Shown: positions 12,605-24,632 of the stretch, piece after piece
Layout of the letters: every line of letters begins with the position of its first letter
Position numbering within the stretch: position 1 is the stretch's first letter
Assembly: GCA_037179335.1 (NCBI GenBank)
Contig: JAKZHN010000006.1
Location: 1,674,001 to 1,738,000 of the forward strand
Source of the DNA: Cyclaneusma minus
Taxonomy: Eukaryota; Ascomycota; Leotiomycetes; Marthamycetales; Marthamycetaceae
Direction: 5' to 3'
DNA length: 64,000 nt
Notes under the pieces: generated by a model
The model's database searches: none
What the model was told of the DNA's origin: nothing
What the model saw: the letters and a program-made list of their open reading frames with translations, nothing else
Translations under genes and position numbers: made by a program

Positions 12605-13396
12605 GCGACGCAGTAGACGCCTGCTGCGTCGGTAAATTGCGACCAGAAATCCTGTTCTACGTTGCGGACGGTGTCGATGGGAGGCCGTCGATGCTGTAGT
12701 TTGATACTAGGCAGGAGATTCAGGTGCTGTATATGTCGCAGACGGCAGGCTGCGTCGTGTTCAGATCGGGAAGGGGATAATCGTTGTTGCCGAACCAGCA
12801 TAGTTCGTCGACGCTTTGGTCGTTGCTGTCGCCGATCCAGCAGATGGAGTGGAAGTAGGAGGAGAGGTTGAAGGGGTGCATGATGCTGTAGTCAATGTCC
12901 TCGGCCACATCGGAGGCCATGTGGTTGACTGCTACATCGACCATCAGTTACGTACCCCGGTCGTGCAGGGCGGTGGAGAGGTTGATGAGGTCGGAAATGC
13001 TGCAGAAGTTGCTGTTGGGGAGTACAGGTCTTGGGCTGCGTAGCCGGTGTAGCCTCGACTGCCGTCGGCGACTTGTTCGACGACTGGGGAGATCCAGATT
13101 GCGTAGAAGCCCATGTTCTTAGTGCGTGTTAGTTACTGCTAGTAGGCTGAGGTGGACGGAGAAGGTTTACTTGGATGTAATCGAGTTGTGCGGTGATACC
13201 GGCCCATGTTCCACTGCAATAGCCTTCATATCCATCAGTGCAGGTAGTAGTTGTCGATCCATCTGTTCTTGCAAAACGGTCGGTGAAGACTTGGTATATG
13301 GACCGAGAACGCCAGTCTGACGAGGATGATACTATTGCACTTTGTGTATAGACCGACGGCAATGACAAGGCCCTTTGACAGCATCTTGGAAAGCAT
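12605..13396 (-). pseudogene. Broken secreted alpha-amylase (GH13, Taka-amylase type)
   Basis: Minus-strand pieces match the N-terminal half of fungal secreted alpha-amylase, the endo-enzyme that cuts starch alpha-1,4 bonds: DWRSRSIYQVFTDRFARTDG near the start, LMVDVAVNHMASDV (conserved region I), and DTVRNVEQDFW just after the nucleophile region. A 53-bp intron (13118-13170) is still recognisable. Lesions are: a frame change between the signal-like start (MLSKMLSKGLVIAVG, ATG at 13396) and the mature part; a one-base loss after DLYSP; a Tyr codon changed to TAA just before LMVDV; a Trp codon changed to TGA; and a one-base loss inside the GLRID nucleophile motif. Similarity stops after AAGVYCV, so the acid/base region, third Asp and C domain are gone. 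It cannot make active enzyme. Confidence 0.9.
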
Positions 13397-14822
13397 TTTG
13401 AAATGGCAGATATAGAGTGCTGGGGATTTCAGGCTCCAGGACAATACGTGAACCAGTCTCCCGTCATGAGGGAAGACGTTTTGAGAGGTCGAGTTCGGCG
13501 ATAGTCCAACGCCGCACAACTCGATGAAAGGATCTTCCCTTGCAACACAGGCCTTTCCAGCGCTGACATCGATAGAAATGCTATCAAAGGTCCGAGATCT
13601 ATTTACCACTTGTGGGTGTGTTGTTTGATCAGATTTGTCTGGCATTGGCTGCCACGGTAGCTGACATGAAAAAGGAGAGAAAAGGGCTTCGCAATATTTG
13701 GGGGCCGGACGCAGTTTTGTCAATGTCTCGTTCCGTCCACCAACCATCGACCATGTTATCCTGTCCCTCCTGGCACTAGCCAGGGTTCGGGTTTTCTTAT
13801 CCTGGGTAGAACAACAATAGAAAGGTGCATAGAAACATATATTCTTAAGCGGAACAGAGACTCTCAGCCATCCACCATTTTCCTCGAGAATGGTGAAGAT
13901 GATCATTAATGGAGCTGGGGAAATGCGGGGTGTTCCAGACATTCGGCAAGGTTGAAATTGTTGAAATCAATACAAAAATGTTCAGAATAGAGAACACCTC
14001 GCGATATGGGTATAGAGAGCGAGGAACAAGACATAGGGTCACATGTGAAATGCTCTCTCAAGCAAACTTGCCTCATTTCGTATCCACGTGGTTTTCGACA
14101 AGTAGATGAGAAGGCTCACCCCCAAAATTCCTGATGGCACAGTTCAGGACCCCGACTGGTATGATCGCTGAAAACTGGATCGCTCGCTTTCCAAGCAATT
14201 CGGTGTTGAGACTCGATAGCGAGAATCCGACAGTGACGAGTGCTTCCTTTGGATTGACGGTAGTTCAGGGGCTCGACGATGACGGAGTGGAAGATGGGAC
14301 TTCATGATATTCAGCCCAGTGTCTTGCCGTAGCTGGCGAAATCGACGCGGCTGTTTTACCATCAAGTCAAGCTTCCCGAGGACATCAGCAGATTATGTTG
14401 AAGTCAAGGATTGCTGACTATGCGAGGTTTTGGGCGGAAAATATCAAAGTCCTATTCCCGGCGTCATGACGCCAAAGTCCGCCAAAGTCCGACGCTAAGC
14501 CCAACCGAGCACCCCCAGCGATCATCCCCCACGACATCCACCGTGGGGCGTGGATTTTATGTCGGAGATCCCTCTCAACGCCACAGCAGTGACAGCACAC
14601 ATTCACAAAACGTCCCCATGCGGCACAGCAGTTGTCTCAAAGAGGAGCCATCGCACGACAGTCGATGTCATCGTGGCCCGACTGTCTGTCACCACCCACA
14701 ACTTATCCTACCAAACGCACCCAAGACTGCCTCATGCTGCGAGCTGTACAAGCAATCTACCTTGCTACATTTCTGTATGAGATAGACTGCCACTTACAGT
14801 GAGACGAGGTCGGACCTCGAAC
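13397..14822. other. Intergenic DNA between amylase remnant and regulator gene
   Basis: This contains the former amylase promoter (minus strand) and the promoter of the Zn2Cys6 gene (+ strand). A 124-codon + frame at 14411-14785 and a 235-codon minus frame reaching into the amylase start lack motifs and are not accepted. GACAGCA-type strings occur at about 14580-14600, but without a regular period or clear TATA box. Confidence 0.4.
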
Positions 14823-16805
14823 ATGGTTGGTGTACCAAAAAGTCGGGGATGTGAAGTTTGCAGAAAGAGGAAGATCAAGGTGCGGAAACATTTCAATACT
14901 TTGACTTTTGCCTATCAGCCTCCAGATCTTGACAGCGGAAGGCTAGCAAGTCAAGCCTTTGGTCAAGAATACTACTTGCCCCACGCTCTAGACATCACCT
15001 CTCCCTTTATTCCCCGATCAGCTGTACCGCTTTGTCATTTGATATCTCCCTGTCGTTCCACAATATTCCTGCTGATTGTGTCCCCTTCTGTCAAAAATCC
15101 CCGTATACCATGTGCTTGTACCTGTCCCTCGTCATACCCGGGTACTCACTCACACATCTGTATCACTGACACACAAACCCTTTCAATAGTGTGGCGAGGA
15201 ACGCCCCGCCTGTATCCAATGCATCAAAGGCAACCGTCTATGTCCCGGCTACACCTCCCGCCTAAAATTCCAAGACGAAGGACCGCAACTAAAAAAACGC
15301 TACAGCATCAGCGGCAGTAAACCTCCCTCTCCTCCTCGGCGAGATCGTCAAACAAGTAGTAGTTCTTCAAGCAGCCTTGTATCACGCTCTCGAACACCAT
15401 CTATCAAATTCGAAATCGTCACCATACCTCCCGATTCACCTGACGATAGTAGTGACGGGAATGACCAAGAAGGACTAACTCCTCAGCAAGCAGTGGCTGA
15501 ACTTCAGAAAGCGGCTTTTGTCTACTCCCGCTCCGGTCCGGTTACTTTTCCGCAGTCGCCGGAGAATAGACTTGCGGGCTTGTTTTTGGAAACTATCTTT
15601 CCGACGCTTCCGAGCGGGAAGAGCCTTATTGTCTTCGGCGGCTTCCTGACACAGGTTCCCGTCCGGCTGGGATCCAATGAGGCACTAGATGATGCAGTCG
15701 AAACACTGTATGTTGCTCATCAGGGGTTTCTCCAAGGGAGAGTTGAGGGGATCACGCAGAGTCGGAGACAGTATGGGAAAGCGTTGAGGAGTCTCCAAAG
15801 ATGTATCAGCTCCCAGGAGAAAGGGGTTGAGGCGGAGACTCTTCTGGCCACAATACTGCTTAGTATCTACGAGGTAGGTGCTGTACAAGTCACGTGATGT
15901 CGGTATCAGCTGACCGTTATTGACAGATGTTCGCTGCTACCGACAGCAGGCAGTCGATGTCGATGTCGTGGATAAAACATGCTGGTGGATGCGCCAGGAT
16001 GATTGAAGCAAGAGGTGCAGACCGCTACGAGAATTTCTTCGAGCGAGAACTCCTCGCATCCCAACGAGGACCCATAATAGTAGAAGCCATCCTGCGCCGC
16101 GAATCCTGCTTCCTCGATTCCCCCCACTGGACCGCCATCTTCAAGAAACAACGCTCCACCATGCCCTCCGAACACGCCCCCTATGACGACCTCCTGATCT
16201 ACATGGCCAAAATCCCCGGCCTTCTCAAAACCGTCACCGCCTTGCGTTCCGAAGTCGCTCCCGCCCGCTCAGCGGTCATGGCCGTACGAGCTAAAGCTCT
16301 TGATACCCGCCAAGGGCTTGTGCAATTCGAAGCCAGCATGCTGACCCCTGACAAATTCAGAATCTTCGAGACCAAACCAGAACGACCCAACGAAACCCCC
16401 TGGAGTACAGTATTTTCCTACGAAAACAACCAAATAGCCGGCCTTGCAAGCGTGCATAACGCCTGTCTGATAATCATAAACACGATTATCGAGAATTTGC
16501 CCGAACCGGTGCCGGGGAAACAAGAATTGCATAATGAGAGTGTGATGTTGAGTGAGAGGATACTTAGGAGTTGGGATTATGCGATGCGGTTTCAGCCGTT
16601 TGGGAGTATGTATATGTGGTATTCGATGCGAGCGGCGTGGGTGGTGTTGGATGATATTGTGATCAAGAGGTGGGTGGTTGATAGGATGAATGAGGGGATG
16701 GCGAATTTGTTGTTGGATGGGTATGAGGAGATTACGCTGGGGAACATGGATGTTTATTTTGGGGACTTTGTGGGGCCCGTGGGGGTCGTTATGAGGGATG
16801 AGTAG
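14823..16805 (+). CDS. Zn2Cys6 fungal transcription factor
   Basis: Three exons (14823-14879, 15190-15873, 15927-16805) give 539 residues. The zinc cluster is C10-x2-C13-x6-C20-x6-C27-x2-C30-x6-C37, a canonical Zn2Cys6 spacing that appears only when intron 1 is removed, because C20 is the first codon of exon 2. This supports both the splice and the ATG at 14823; an earlier in-frame GTG is not a eukaryotic start. After the cluster comes a Ser/Arg/Pro-rich linker (about 50-100), then a fungal-regulator-type helical domain to the C-terminus. Intron 1 is 310 bp, far longer than others here. It is a nuclear DNA-binding regulator. The target is unknown; the nearest carbohydrate gene is the dead amylase, so a former link is only a guess. 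Confidence 0.9.
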
Positions 16806-18147
16806 AAGGCGGACTGAGCGGTGGATTCGTTGTGATGAGTAGGATGGCGGGTGATGGACTCGATGTGATGGCGGTGGTGGGAGTGAGGAACGACATGCGC
16901 GATACACAGCAGCGGGAAGGAAGCTTGGTGGAGGGCGTGTGGTTATACGACAGCTGGCGAGAGGGGCGACGGCACAGAATCCAACACACAGCCTGTCGTT
17001 GTTATGACGACAAGACCAAGGACGACGAACTGCCTGTCCGTCAGAGCCTCAGATCCCGAACTGGCGAAATCCGAGGGTCGCTTTTTTCGAATAATGACCT
17101 ACCGCCACAACTCAACAAAATGGCTCCCCATTTCGGCCTTCACCAGTTCCTCTCTTGTCTGACTATACTCGTGCCACGATTTTAGTCTCCTTCGCCAGAG
17201 GTGTACGGGAGAAAGTCCAATGTCTGATGTCCTCAAACCCCGCTATACTCCGCTACGGCGACGCTGAATTCGACACGTAGCCTATCCGTACGTCACTGGG
17301 ATGGGCGACGCTGCGTTCTTATATGCAGATAAGACAAGGCCCTGCTGCCACGTTTCTTTGGGTTACGCTTCAGTCTTTTGGCTGACGCTTCCCGTTTTCT
17401 GGCTCAAAGGGGGAGTTAAAAAGGCGTTGTTGCCACGTTTTGGTGTGCGGAAGATGACATGGGGCGTTTTGAGAGGAGGTGTCGTCAAGAGACAGCGGCA
17501 TTCCTGACGATCAAGCTGGTCACAGTCAGACCTGTATTTTGGATGTGTGGGCCCTGGGAACGGATCATCACGGAAATCGCGGCCTTTTGTTGCAGCTCGT
17601 TGGGATACGGCACTCGGGTCTACTTTTGAATTTAGGTTCTCGAAGCGTTTGCATAGCGGGAGTTTGTCTCGTATAGGGGAAGAGGGTTGCAATTGATGCT
17701 GCCGGCGGCTAAGTACGGCAACCAACAGATCTTTCGAGAGAAGGTAAAGTCATGGAAAAGTCTCTTGCCTGGAAGTGTTAGTGAAGCCTTTCGGAATCTG
17801 AAAGCTGCGTGGCAGCTGGCAGGGGCCTATGTCAAGACCGCTGCCAGGTGCTATGCACCACACCAAAGTCATTATGGGTGACTGAACATCAAAAGTTCCC
17901 AGGCAGCATTAGCCGCAAGTCCAAAGTGGTATGTAGCATTGGAGAAAACTGCCGGGATTCAGATTAAGACACCGTCAGACGAAGATTGCGCCCTCCGCGT
18001 GTTTCGAGTCTTTGAATGCATTGTACGAGCTATCAAGCCTTGTTGATCATCTCTATGTATTCTTTTTAGTAGCCGCATTTGTATCTTTGATTGCAACGAA
18101 GAAGACTTAGACATGAGAGATCAAAAATACTCAACTTTGTGGACGTC
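16806..18147. other. Intergenic DNA, no gene seen
   Basis: Only short overlapping frames are present. Bases 17270-17480 contain repeated GACGCT/TGCCACGTTT-type strings, for example GCTGCCACGTTT and GTTGCCACGTTT about 85 bp apart. I cannot assign any function. Confidence 0.4.
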
Positions 18148-18155
18148 CGAATTCC

Positions 18156-19005
18156 CAGGGTACGGGAAACTAAAAAACTAATATCTAAGGAATATATAGA
18201 TTAGATATATCTAATCTTAGCGCTTATTTAGATAGATTTGTAGTTTTATCTAAAAATCTAAAATATCTAAAATAAATATAAGAAAAGCGCCGTTGGCTAG
18301 CGCTATAGACTAGCCCGGCGCAGGCAAAAAATATTTTAAAATAACCTTATTTTTAATTTATAAAATAGTTAAAAAAAAACAAAGTAAAAAGCTTTAAAAT
18401 TAAATTTTCTAGAAGTTTTATAAAAAACGGTGTTAAAATTAAGGGTGATTTAAAACAAAAATCAAATATTTGGGGATTTATTTTTATTTAAATAAATAAT
18501 AAAATTAAAAAATTGTGTAAATTTTTAATATTATTTCAGTTCGAAAATTTTGTATTTTTGCTGGAATTTTTTGGAATTTATAAAGCCAAGACCCATTATT
18601 AAAAGTCTAATATAGCGCTATTAAAAAATTAAAAAATAAATAAATTCTAAAATTGATTTTTAGCAAGGCTACGCAAGGCTGAGCTTAGCAAGAAATAATT
18701 GAAATTAAACTTTATATTTAATTAAAATATAGCCATATTATTTAGAAAAATTAATAATACAAGCAAATATAGCATTTGGTGAATTATTATTAATTAATTG
18801 CTAGAATTGGGGTCGGGATTTGCTCCGGGGCTGCCCGGAAGTATTTTTGCACCAAAAATAGGTGTAAAAGTACTTACTCTTTTTACCCCTTAGATTTTAT
18901 CTAAAAACTATAGATTTCTATCTAATTTAACGCCTTTTTAGATAGTTAAAAACTATAGTTTTTAACTAATAGTTTATCGAAACCCGTTTAGTTTCCCGTA
19001 CCCTG
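18156..19005. mobile_element. Non-autonomous hAT-like DNA element (MITE-like), 850 bp
   Basis: Perfect 19-bp terminal inverted repeats, CAGGGTACGGGAAACTAAA at 18156-18174 and its complement at 18987-19005, enclose an AT-rich core. The element is flanked by the 8-bp direct duplication CGAATTCC at 18148-18155 and 19006-19013. CAGGG ends plus 8-bp target duplications are the signature of the hAT superfamily. There is no transposase frame. Subterminal regions are full of ATCTAA/TTAGAT hexamers, likely transposase-binding sites. A GC-rich hairpin-like string (GCGCCG...CGGCGC, 18288-18321) remains in the core. AT-richness suggests decay by RIP or ancient drift, yet the ends are intact. Confidence 0.9.
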
Positions 19006-19013
19006 CGAATTCC

Positions 19014-19892
19014 TCGTGACGCTCTACTAGTCATCGCCGGAATTTAGGTGCACACGCCTCTATCCTGCATAACCGGTGAATTTAGACATCTGATCGGACA
19101 TTCAAGTGCCGGAATCCTACAACGGGTTTCCTCCATTGGCCCCCAAGACCAGGTACAGGGTAAATGGTTTCGAGCGTCGCAGAGCCTCGCGAAAGGGTTG
19201 TCCGAACAGCGAGGCTGAGCGGACCCAAGACGAGTGCCGAAGGGCACCTAGAGGAGGACTTTCGAATCTCCGCCCTTCGAGAAGGGTTTCAAACGGTATT
19301 CGAAGTCATATCGAATGAGAACCTAAAAGGCGTGTGTGACCTCATAGTCTTACTGTGCTACCCACCCACACTGCTCGATATGTAAGCTCAGAACGAAAAG
19401 TCGAACCACGGTCTCGTGCCTTAGAGCTTGTACACGATATCAAAATGTGTTCTGAGACGACGATGGAATGAGGCTCCACTTTCAGGAATTGGAGAATTGA
19501 AGAGAGACAACGAGAAAGCTTCGTATAACTCTCGAAAAGCACTTGCACGACGTCACTGCCGTCACTGTCGTTATTGTTCCAGCAGGCTTAATTTCCGTGA
19601 CTGTAGTATCCAAAATCTATAAAAATCAGCAGCTTTCCGCATTTCTAGAAGAATTCAATCACACAGGACATCACATTGAACAGTCTTCAAGTACTTCCAC
19701 AACTTCGCAGCATTTCTCTGCTGTCACCGCCGTCGTTGGTATCCATCTTTGCCATCGGACCGTTGTTGCCTGCTCCGCTGGCACCGCCTGCTGTGTAACC
19801 TGCCATCTCCTTACTGTATCTGCGGAATTTTCTCATCCCAAGAACTTGCAATCTCAGAATTCCAGCAGCCCAGAAACCTACCAAACGCAACC
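19014..19892. other. Upstream region of the AsaB-like gene
   Basis: TATAAAAA occurs at 19618-19625, 268 bp before the start codon. Boxes resembling the minus-strand form of the array core (CACTGTCGTTATTG, CTGCTGTCACCGCCGTCG) flank it at about 19560 and 19722. No extra gene is supported. Confidence 0.4.
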
Positions 19893-20882
19893 ATGCCTCA
19901 TCAAACCGAGCAAGCACCAGTCACCGAGACGTACATCGACTACTTCAAGCCAAGCACCGATGGCAGCGTCGTCCCTGAGCATGGAGACTACGGCAATGAG
20001 TGGCGTGAACGAAAGACTGTGCAAGTGAAGGATATGCGAGCAGGCGACTTCACTCTCGACAAAGATGGCTTCCAGCTCATCCCTTACCAGGCCAAAATGA
20101 GTACGTGAAAAGAAAAGCCACTCACTCACCTTGCGCCTTGTCCTTTCCCCTTGGTCGCCATTGCATTTAATCTCTAACTTGTTTGGAAACAGCCAAGCTA
20201 GAAGACTTCCAAAACCCCGACCTCGTCAAAGAACAATACTACCCCGAAGTAGCCGAAGTAATCAAGCAAGCGTAATGCCCCCCTCTCCCCCTTACTCAAT
20301 TCCCAGTTACATACCTAAACCCTCTCTGCAACCCCACTAACAAAGCACAACAGCGCCGGCGCAAAATACGTTCACATAATGTACCACGCCGTCAGATCCT
20401 CCTCCGGCGAATTCAGCCACGCCGACAAATACAACGGCCCCATCCGCGAATGCCACGTCGACATAACGCCCGCCGGCCTCTCTATCAACGCCTCCCGCCG
20501 CGGCGCCGAGGCTCGTCTCGCCATGATCAAAGGGCGTTTCAAAGTCATAAACGCATGGAGACCTATCCGTGTTGTGGAGCGTGATCCGTTGGCTGTTGCT
20601 CGTTTGGTGCCTGACGACGATTTGTGTGTTATTAATCGGGGTGGGGGTGTGGGACATTTGGTTGAGGAGAGGTATGTGTTGAAGGCGCCCCAGGAGGGGA
20701 AGCATGAGTGGTATATTGTGCCGCAGCAGACGCCGGAGGAGTTGCTGTGCTTTACGCAGTATTCGGATAAGGAGGGGAGGGGGAGCGCGGATAGGGTGCC
20801 GCATGCGGCGATTTGTTTGCCGGGGCAGGAGGATAAGCCGGCGAGACAGAGTATTGAGGTTAGGGCGATTGTTGTGTTTTGA
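19893..20882 (+). CDS. AsaB/CmcJ-like (7-alpha-cephem-methoxylase P8-related, GA4-desaturase-like) putative oxygenase
   Basis: Three exons (19893-20100, 20193-20271, 20354-20882) encode 271 residues, the usual size for this fungal family. Recognisable parts are the N-terminal ETYIDYFKPSTDGS region, EWRERKTVQVKDMR, VHIMYHAVRSS, the NAWRPIRVVERDPLAVARL block, and a C-terminal HEWYIVPQQTPEELLCFTQY segment, all typical of the AsaB/GA4 desaturase-like group. Members are proposed Fe(II)/2-oxoglutarate-type hydroxylases or desaturases in fungal secondary metabolism. Assignment is by sequence pattern; the chemistry here is inferred. No signal peptide or membrane segment, so cytosolic. No biosynthetic backbone enzyme is nearby. 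Confidence 0.85.
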
Positions 20883-22320
20883 GGTGGTGGAGAGGCTCGT
20901 AGAGTGAGGAAGACGGGAATGTGATGCCTTTTCTTTTTATCTGCGGATGGGGACAGACGGAGTAGGGAAATAGGTAGAATGCAACTTCACTTTGAAACTT
21001 CAGCCCCAACCGGCGCTGGCAGAATCTGTGTGAAATAGTGTATGTTACTTTCTCGTGTGAAGCTGCAAACCGTGTGAAGCTGCCCATAGTATAAAGCTGC
21101 CCATAGTGTGAGGCTGCTCGCAGTGTGAAGCTGCGCAGTTTGAAGTTGCTTAAAGTGTGAAGCTGCTCGATATGAAGCTGCGTATTGTTGAAGTTGCCTA
21201 AGGTTGAAGTTGCGTAGTGTGAAGTTGCGTAGTGTGAAGTTACTCGAGCAAGCATGGCAGTTTACTTCGAGATCAACCGACAAGCTAGAATCTGGAAGAG
21301 CCCAACTAATCTTAGGAACTTTGATGTTCGAAAGTTCGAGGCTGGCTACCATGGCACATGGTGTTGATAATTGAGAACGCATATTTTCGATCTCAAACCC
21401 CCTTCAATCTTCCGCCTCTTTGCGTTTCAATTTGTGAGTTTCGTCCAAGCATGGGAGAATACAGCACGTTCTCCCGCTTCAACACCATTGGTTGCGCAAT
21501 TTTCGGTTCAGCAGATGACGAGCCGTTGGAACAACGGCGGCTGCAGCGTAATCTGGGGGCGGGAAGTTTCCACGCTGTGGAGACTGGGGAAAACGCGGGG
21601 ACCCCGCCAAGCCAGGGCCATGTCATAGCACATTCCCAGCTTTCCCTGTGGAGAACATTTCCACACCTTAGCAAGCATCCTCCGGCTCTTTCGCGGAGAC
21701 ACTGTGCAGATACCTACATCGAGTGGGTTCGTGGGGAAGAACGCCTCATGCGGGGTGCCCATGGGGTATTTGTGTGACTGTCTCGGCGTGGAAATGACCG
21801 AAAAGCACGATGCTCCAATAGAACATCACAACGCCCCATGGGGTACCCCGTGCTAACCCCATACCAGCCCCATACCAACCCCATACCCCAGATTATTCGG
21901 ACGTTACCTTGCAGCTCAACGCAGTTGGGGAGCTGGAATGCGAAGCGCAGGACGGAATTGGTGGAATCCCACATCGGCATCATGTACTTAATAGATACCT
22001 CCCCAACATTCCGCCTTTACGAGAAGCTGAATGACAAACTCTTGATACGCTTTATGTTGCCTTGCGAAGCTTTGACGAGAAACTGCTTGACGATCTTGAG
22101 AAGAACGACGCGAAAAACGGAAGAGTGTTTTGCGATTGTGAGATTTCTCCAGACTGGGGCTGAGAGGACTTTGGAGAAGGGTGGGGGCCGCGCGACAGGA
22201 ACAATAGCCGGGAACACTTCAGTGAGAGTCGAAGGAAGACTGGCAGGCTTCAAGTCGTACGCGAAGGAGAATCGAAGCTTGACAGAGAGATCGTGAGGCG
22301 AAGAAGGTAGAACCGTCAAG
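20883..22320. other. Intergenic DNA with a minisatellite
   Basis: The first part holds the 3' region of the AsaB-like gene and a degenerate minisatellite. Further on, 21840-21893 holds four imperfect copies of a CCCCATACCA-type unit. Frames of up to 152 codons on both strands have no motifs. The end is the transporter promoter. Confidence 0.45.
21051..21246 (+). repeat. Degenerate minisatellite, about 12 copies of a 14-17 bp unit
   Basis: A unit close to GTGTGAAGCTGC plus 2-5 variable bases repeats about 12 times, with GCTGC changing to GTTGC toward the right. It begins about 170 bp after the stop codon of the AsaB-like gene, so it may lie in or near its 3' UTR. On the minus strand it is open in places, but the unit length varies and is not a multiple of three, so a coding role is unlikely. 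Confidence 0.8.
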
Positions 22321-24090
22321 ATGGCGTTCGGACGAAGGAAGAGAAATGTGACCGTCGACGACAAGACGGTCACGGCAGCTCACGAGATGACCTTGCGGCA
22401 ATCTCTGATTCCTTGCTTCACCGGTATATTCACCTCCCTTCCCCTTGACCCTCCCCCCAAAAACCCAATCCGCTAACACCCCCACCCCAACAGTAACAAT
22501 CCTCTTCTTCCTCTGGGGCTTCGCCTACGGCCTCCTCGACGTCCTCAACTCCAAATTCCAATCCTCGCTCAACATCAGCGCCTCCAAAGCATCCGGCCTC
22601 TCCGCCGCCTACTTCGGCGCCTACTTCCTCTGCCCCCTCACCATTTCCGGCTACATCCTGCGCCGCTGGGGTTTCCGCATCACCTTCATAACCGGCTTGA
22701 GCGTATTCGGCGTCGGCTGTTTGTTGTTTTGGCCATCTGGCGTGTATGAGAGTTTTGGGGGATTTTGTGGGAGTATGTTTGTGGTGGGCGCGGGGTTGAG
22801 TACGTTGGAGACGGCTGCTGATCCGTGAGTGCTTTTGTTGATGAGAGGGAGAAGTATGAGGGAGTGGAAGATGGGACGTTTGAGAGGTCCACTGCTAATA
22901 CCGGAGATGAATAGATTCCTCTCCATCTGCGGCCCACCTCGCTATTCCGAGATCCGGCTCAACCTCGCACAAGCCGTCCAAGGCGTCGGGGGCCTCGCTG
23001 CCCCCCTCCTCGCCTCCTATGTCTTCTTCACCGACGTCGATGCTGACGCCGCTTCGTCGCTCAAAAACGTCCAATGGGTGTATCTGGGCGTCGGCATTTT
23101 CGTCTTCCTCCTCGCCGGCCTTTTCTTCTTCCTTCCCATGCCCGAAGTAACCGATGCCGACATGGAAGTCATGGAGCGAGAAATCTACCACGCGACGCAG
23201 GAAGACATGCACAAAGACGTCGGCCCCCTCTCCAAGCAATACAACCTCTTCCTCGGCATCTCCTCCCAATTCTGCTACGTAGGCGCCCAAGTAGCCGTAG
23301 CCAACTACTTCATCAACTTCGCCGAAGAAGTCCCCGGCATCTCCTCCCAACGCGCCTCCGCCCTGCTCTCCGCCGCCCAAGGAATCTACGCCGGCATGCG
23401 TTTCATCTGCGGTTTCGCCATGATGCATTCTGCCGTCCGGCCGCGCTGGATTTTGCTCGCGTTCTTAGGCCTCAGCTTCATTTTCGCGATTGCTGCTAGT
23501 AAGTTGAGCACTCGCCCTCGTTGGTCTTGTAGTCAGTAACGGAGACCTTTTGGCGTCTTCTCTCTCCACCCGACTAGTTTTCTTTCGTTCGGGCGTCACT
23601 TGGGTCGGTCGATTTCGTTGATTGTACTTGCGAAAAAGGGGTCTGAAATCAGCTAACAACCCCCCCACCAGTGAACACCAGCGGCAACACCAGCATCGCC
23701 ATGCTCATGCTCGTCCTAGCCTGGGAATCCGCCTGCTTCGCCACAATCTTCACCACCGCCCTTCGCGGTCTGGGTCGGCACACCAAGCTCGGCGGATCCT
23801 TCCTCGTCGCCGCCATTTCCGGCGGCGCCGTCTTCCCCGCCATAACCGGCGCCGTCGTAACAGCGCGAAATGCGCATTTTGCTATGATAGTCCCGGCTAT
23901 GGGCTATCTCGCTGCTATGGCTTTTCCTGTGTATGTGAATTTTTGGAATCGGGATATGGTGGATGAGCATAGGGATAGTAAGCATGGGATGGAGGGGAAA
24001 AGGGATACGAAAGAGGCGAGGCTGGAGAGGGGGGATGCGGATGATGTTGACGAGAAGGGGGGAGCGAGGACGATTGAGGAGGTGGAGTGA
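22321..24090 (+). CDS. MFS transporter, fucose/glucose-galactose permease (FHS) type
   Basis: Four exons (22321-22423, 22494-22824, 22915-23498, 23672-24090) encode 478 residues. The first membrane helix reads TILFFLWGFAYGLLDVLNSKF, a hallmark start of the FHS family of L-fucose and hexose:H+ symporters. The frame shows about 12 hydrophobic segments with a cytoplasmic loop after residue 230 (MPEVTDADMEVMEREI) and an acidic/basic C-terminal tail. Likely role is proton-coupled sugar uptake at the plasma membrane; the substrate cannot be told from this. Intron 3 (173 bp) is the longest. It converges tail-to-tail with eIF2A. Confidence 0.9.
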
Positions 24091-24632
24091 GGGGGTGATA
24101 CGAACCTTGTGTTGCGTTCGAGCGGGTTTCTATGTCTTGGATATGTGGTTTCACAGTACGGAGTTCATGGCATGGAACGGAACGAATACAGGGTCGTCTT
24201 GGACAAGTTTTTGTATCTTTTTTTGTGAATTCATTTCAGCGGGAGCCCGGTTCGGGTCTTCTGAATTGTTTTTCGTCTGTCTAGCACCTTTTTGGCATAC
24301 CCACATGGCCCGCGACCTTTTCCGTATATACCAGACAGTATAAACGGGGTCGCCATTCTTCCAGGCTTCATGAGCGTCGGCGAGCCGCGTTACTGCCATC
24401 CGAGCGCGGGAACGACTTGGAGTTGTGCTTTGGCCATTTTCCAAGACCAAGTCCAAATCCAATGTCATCCCACTCTGCCAATGGCAACCAAGCGGATGCC
24501 TCGAAAGACAATGCAGCAAAGCCGTGCTCTTTTCAAGCATGTACCGGGATACTGGTATGGCCTAGCAGCACCTCATGGTCCTCTCTGGCAAAACCAAATC
24601 CATCAATGCCATCCATATCATACACGACCTCT
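24091..24632. other. Tail-to-tail 3' intergenic region
   Basis: This lies between the stop codons of the + strand transporter and the minus-strand eIF2A gene and should hold both 3' UTRs. I see no further gene; the long + strand frame starting here is antisense to eIF2A. Confidence 0.6.

Noticed and set aside
13235..13942. 235-codon minus frame upstream of the amylase remnant
   Set aside because: Its 3' end runs into the amylase start in a shifted frame and the rest has no motif; it is promoter DNA that happens to be open.
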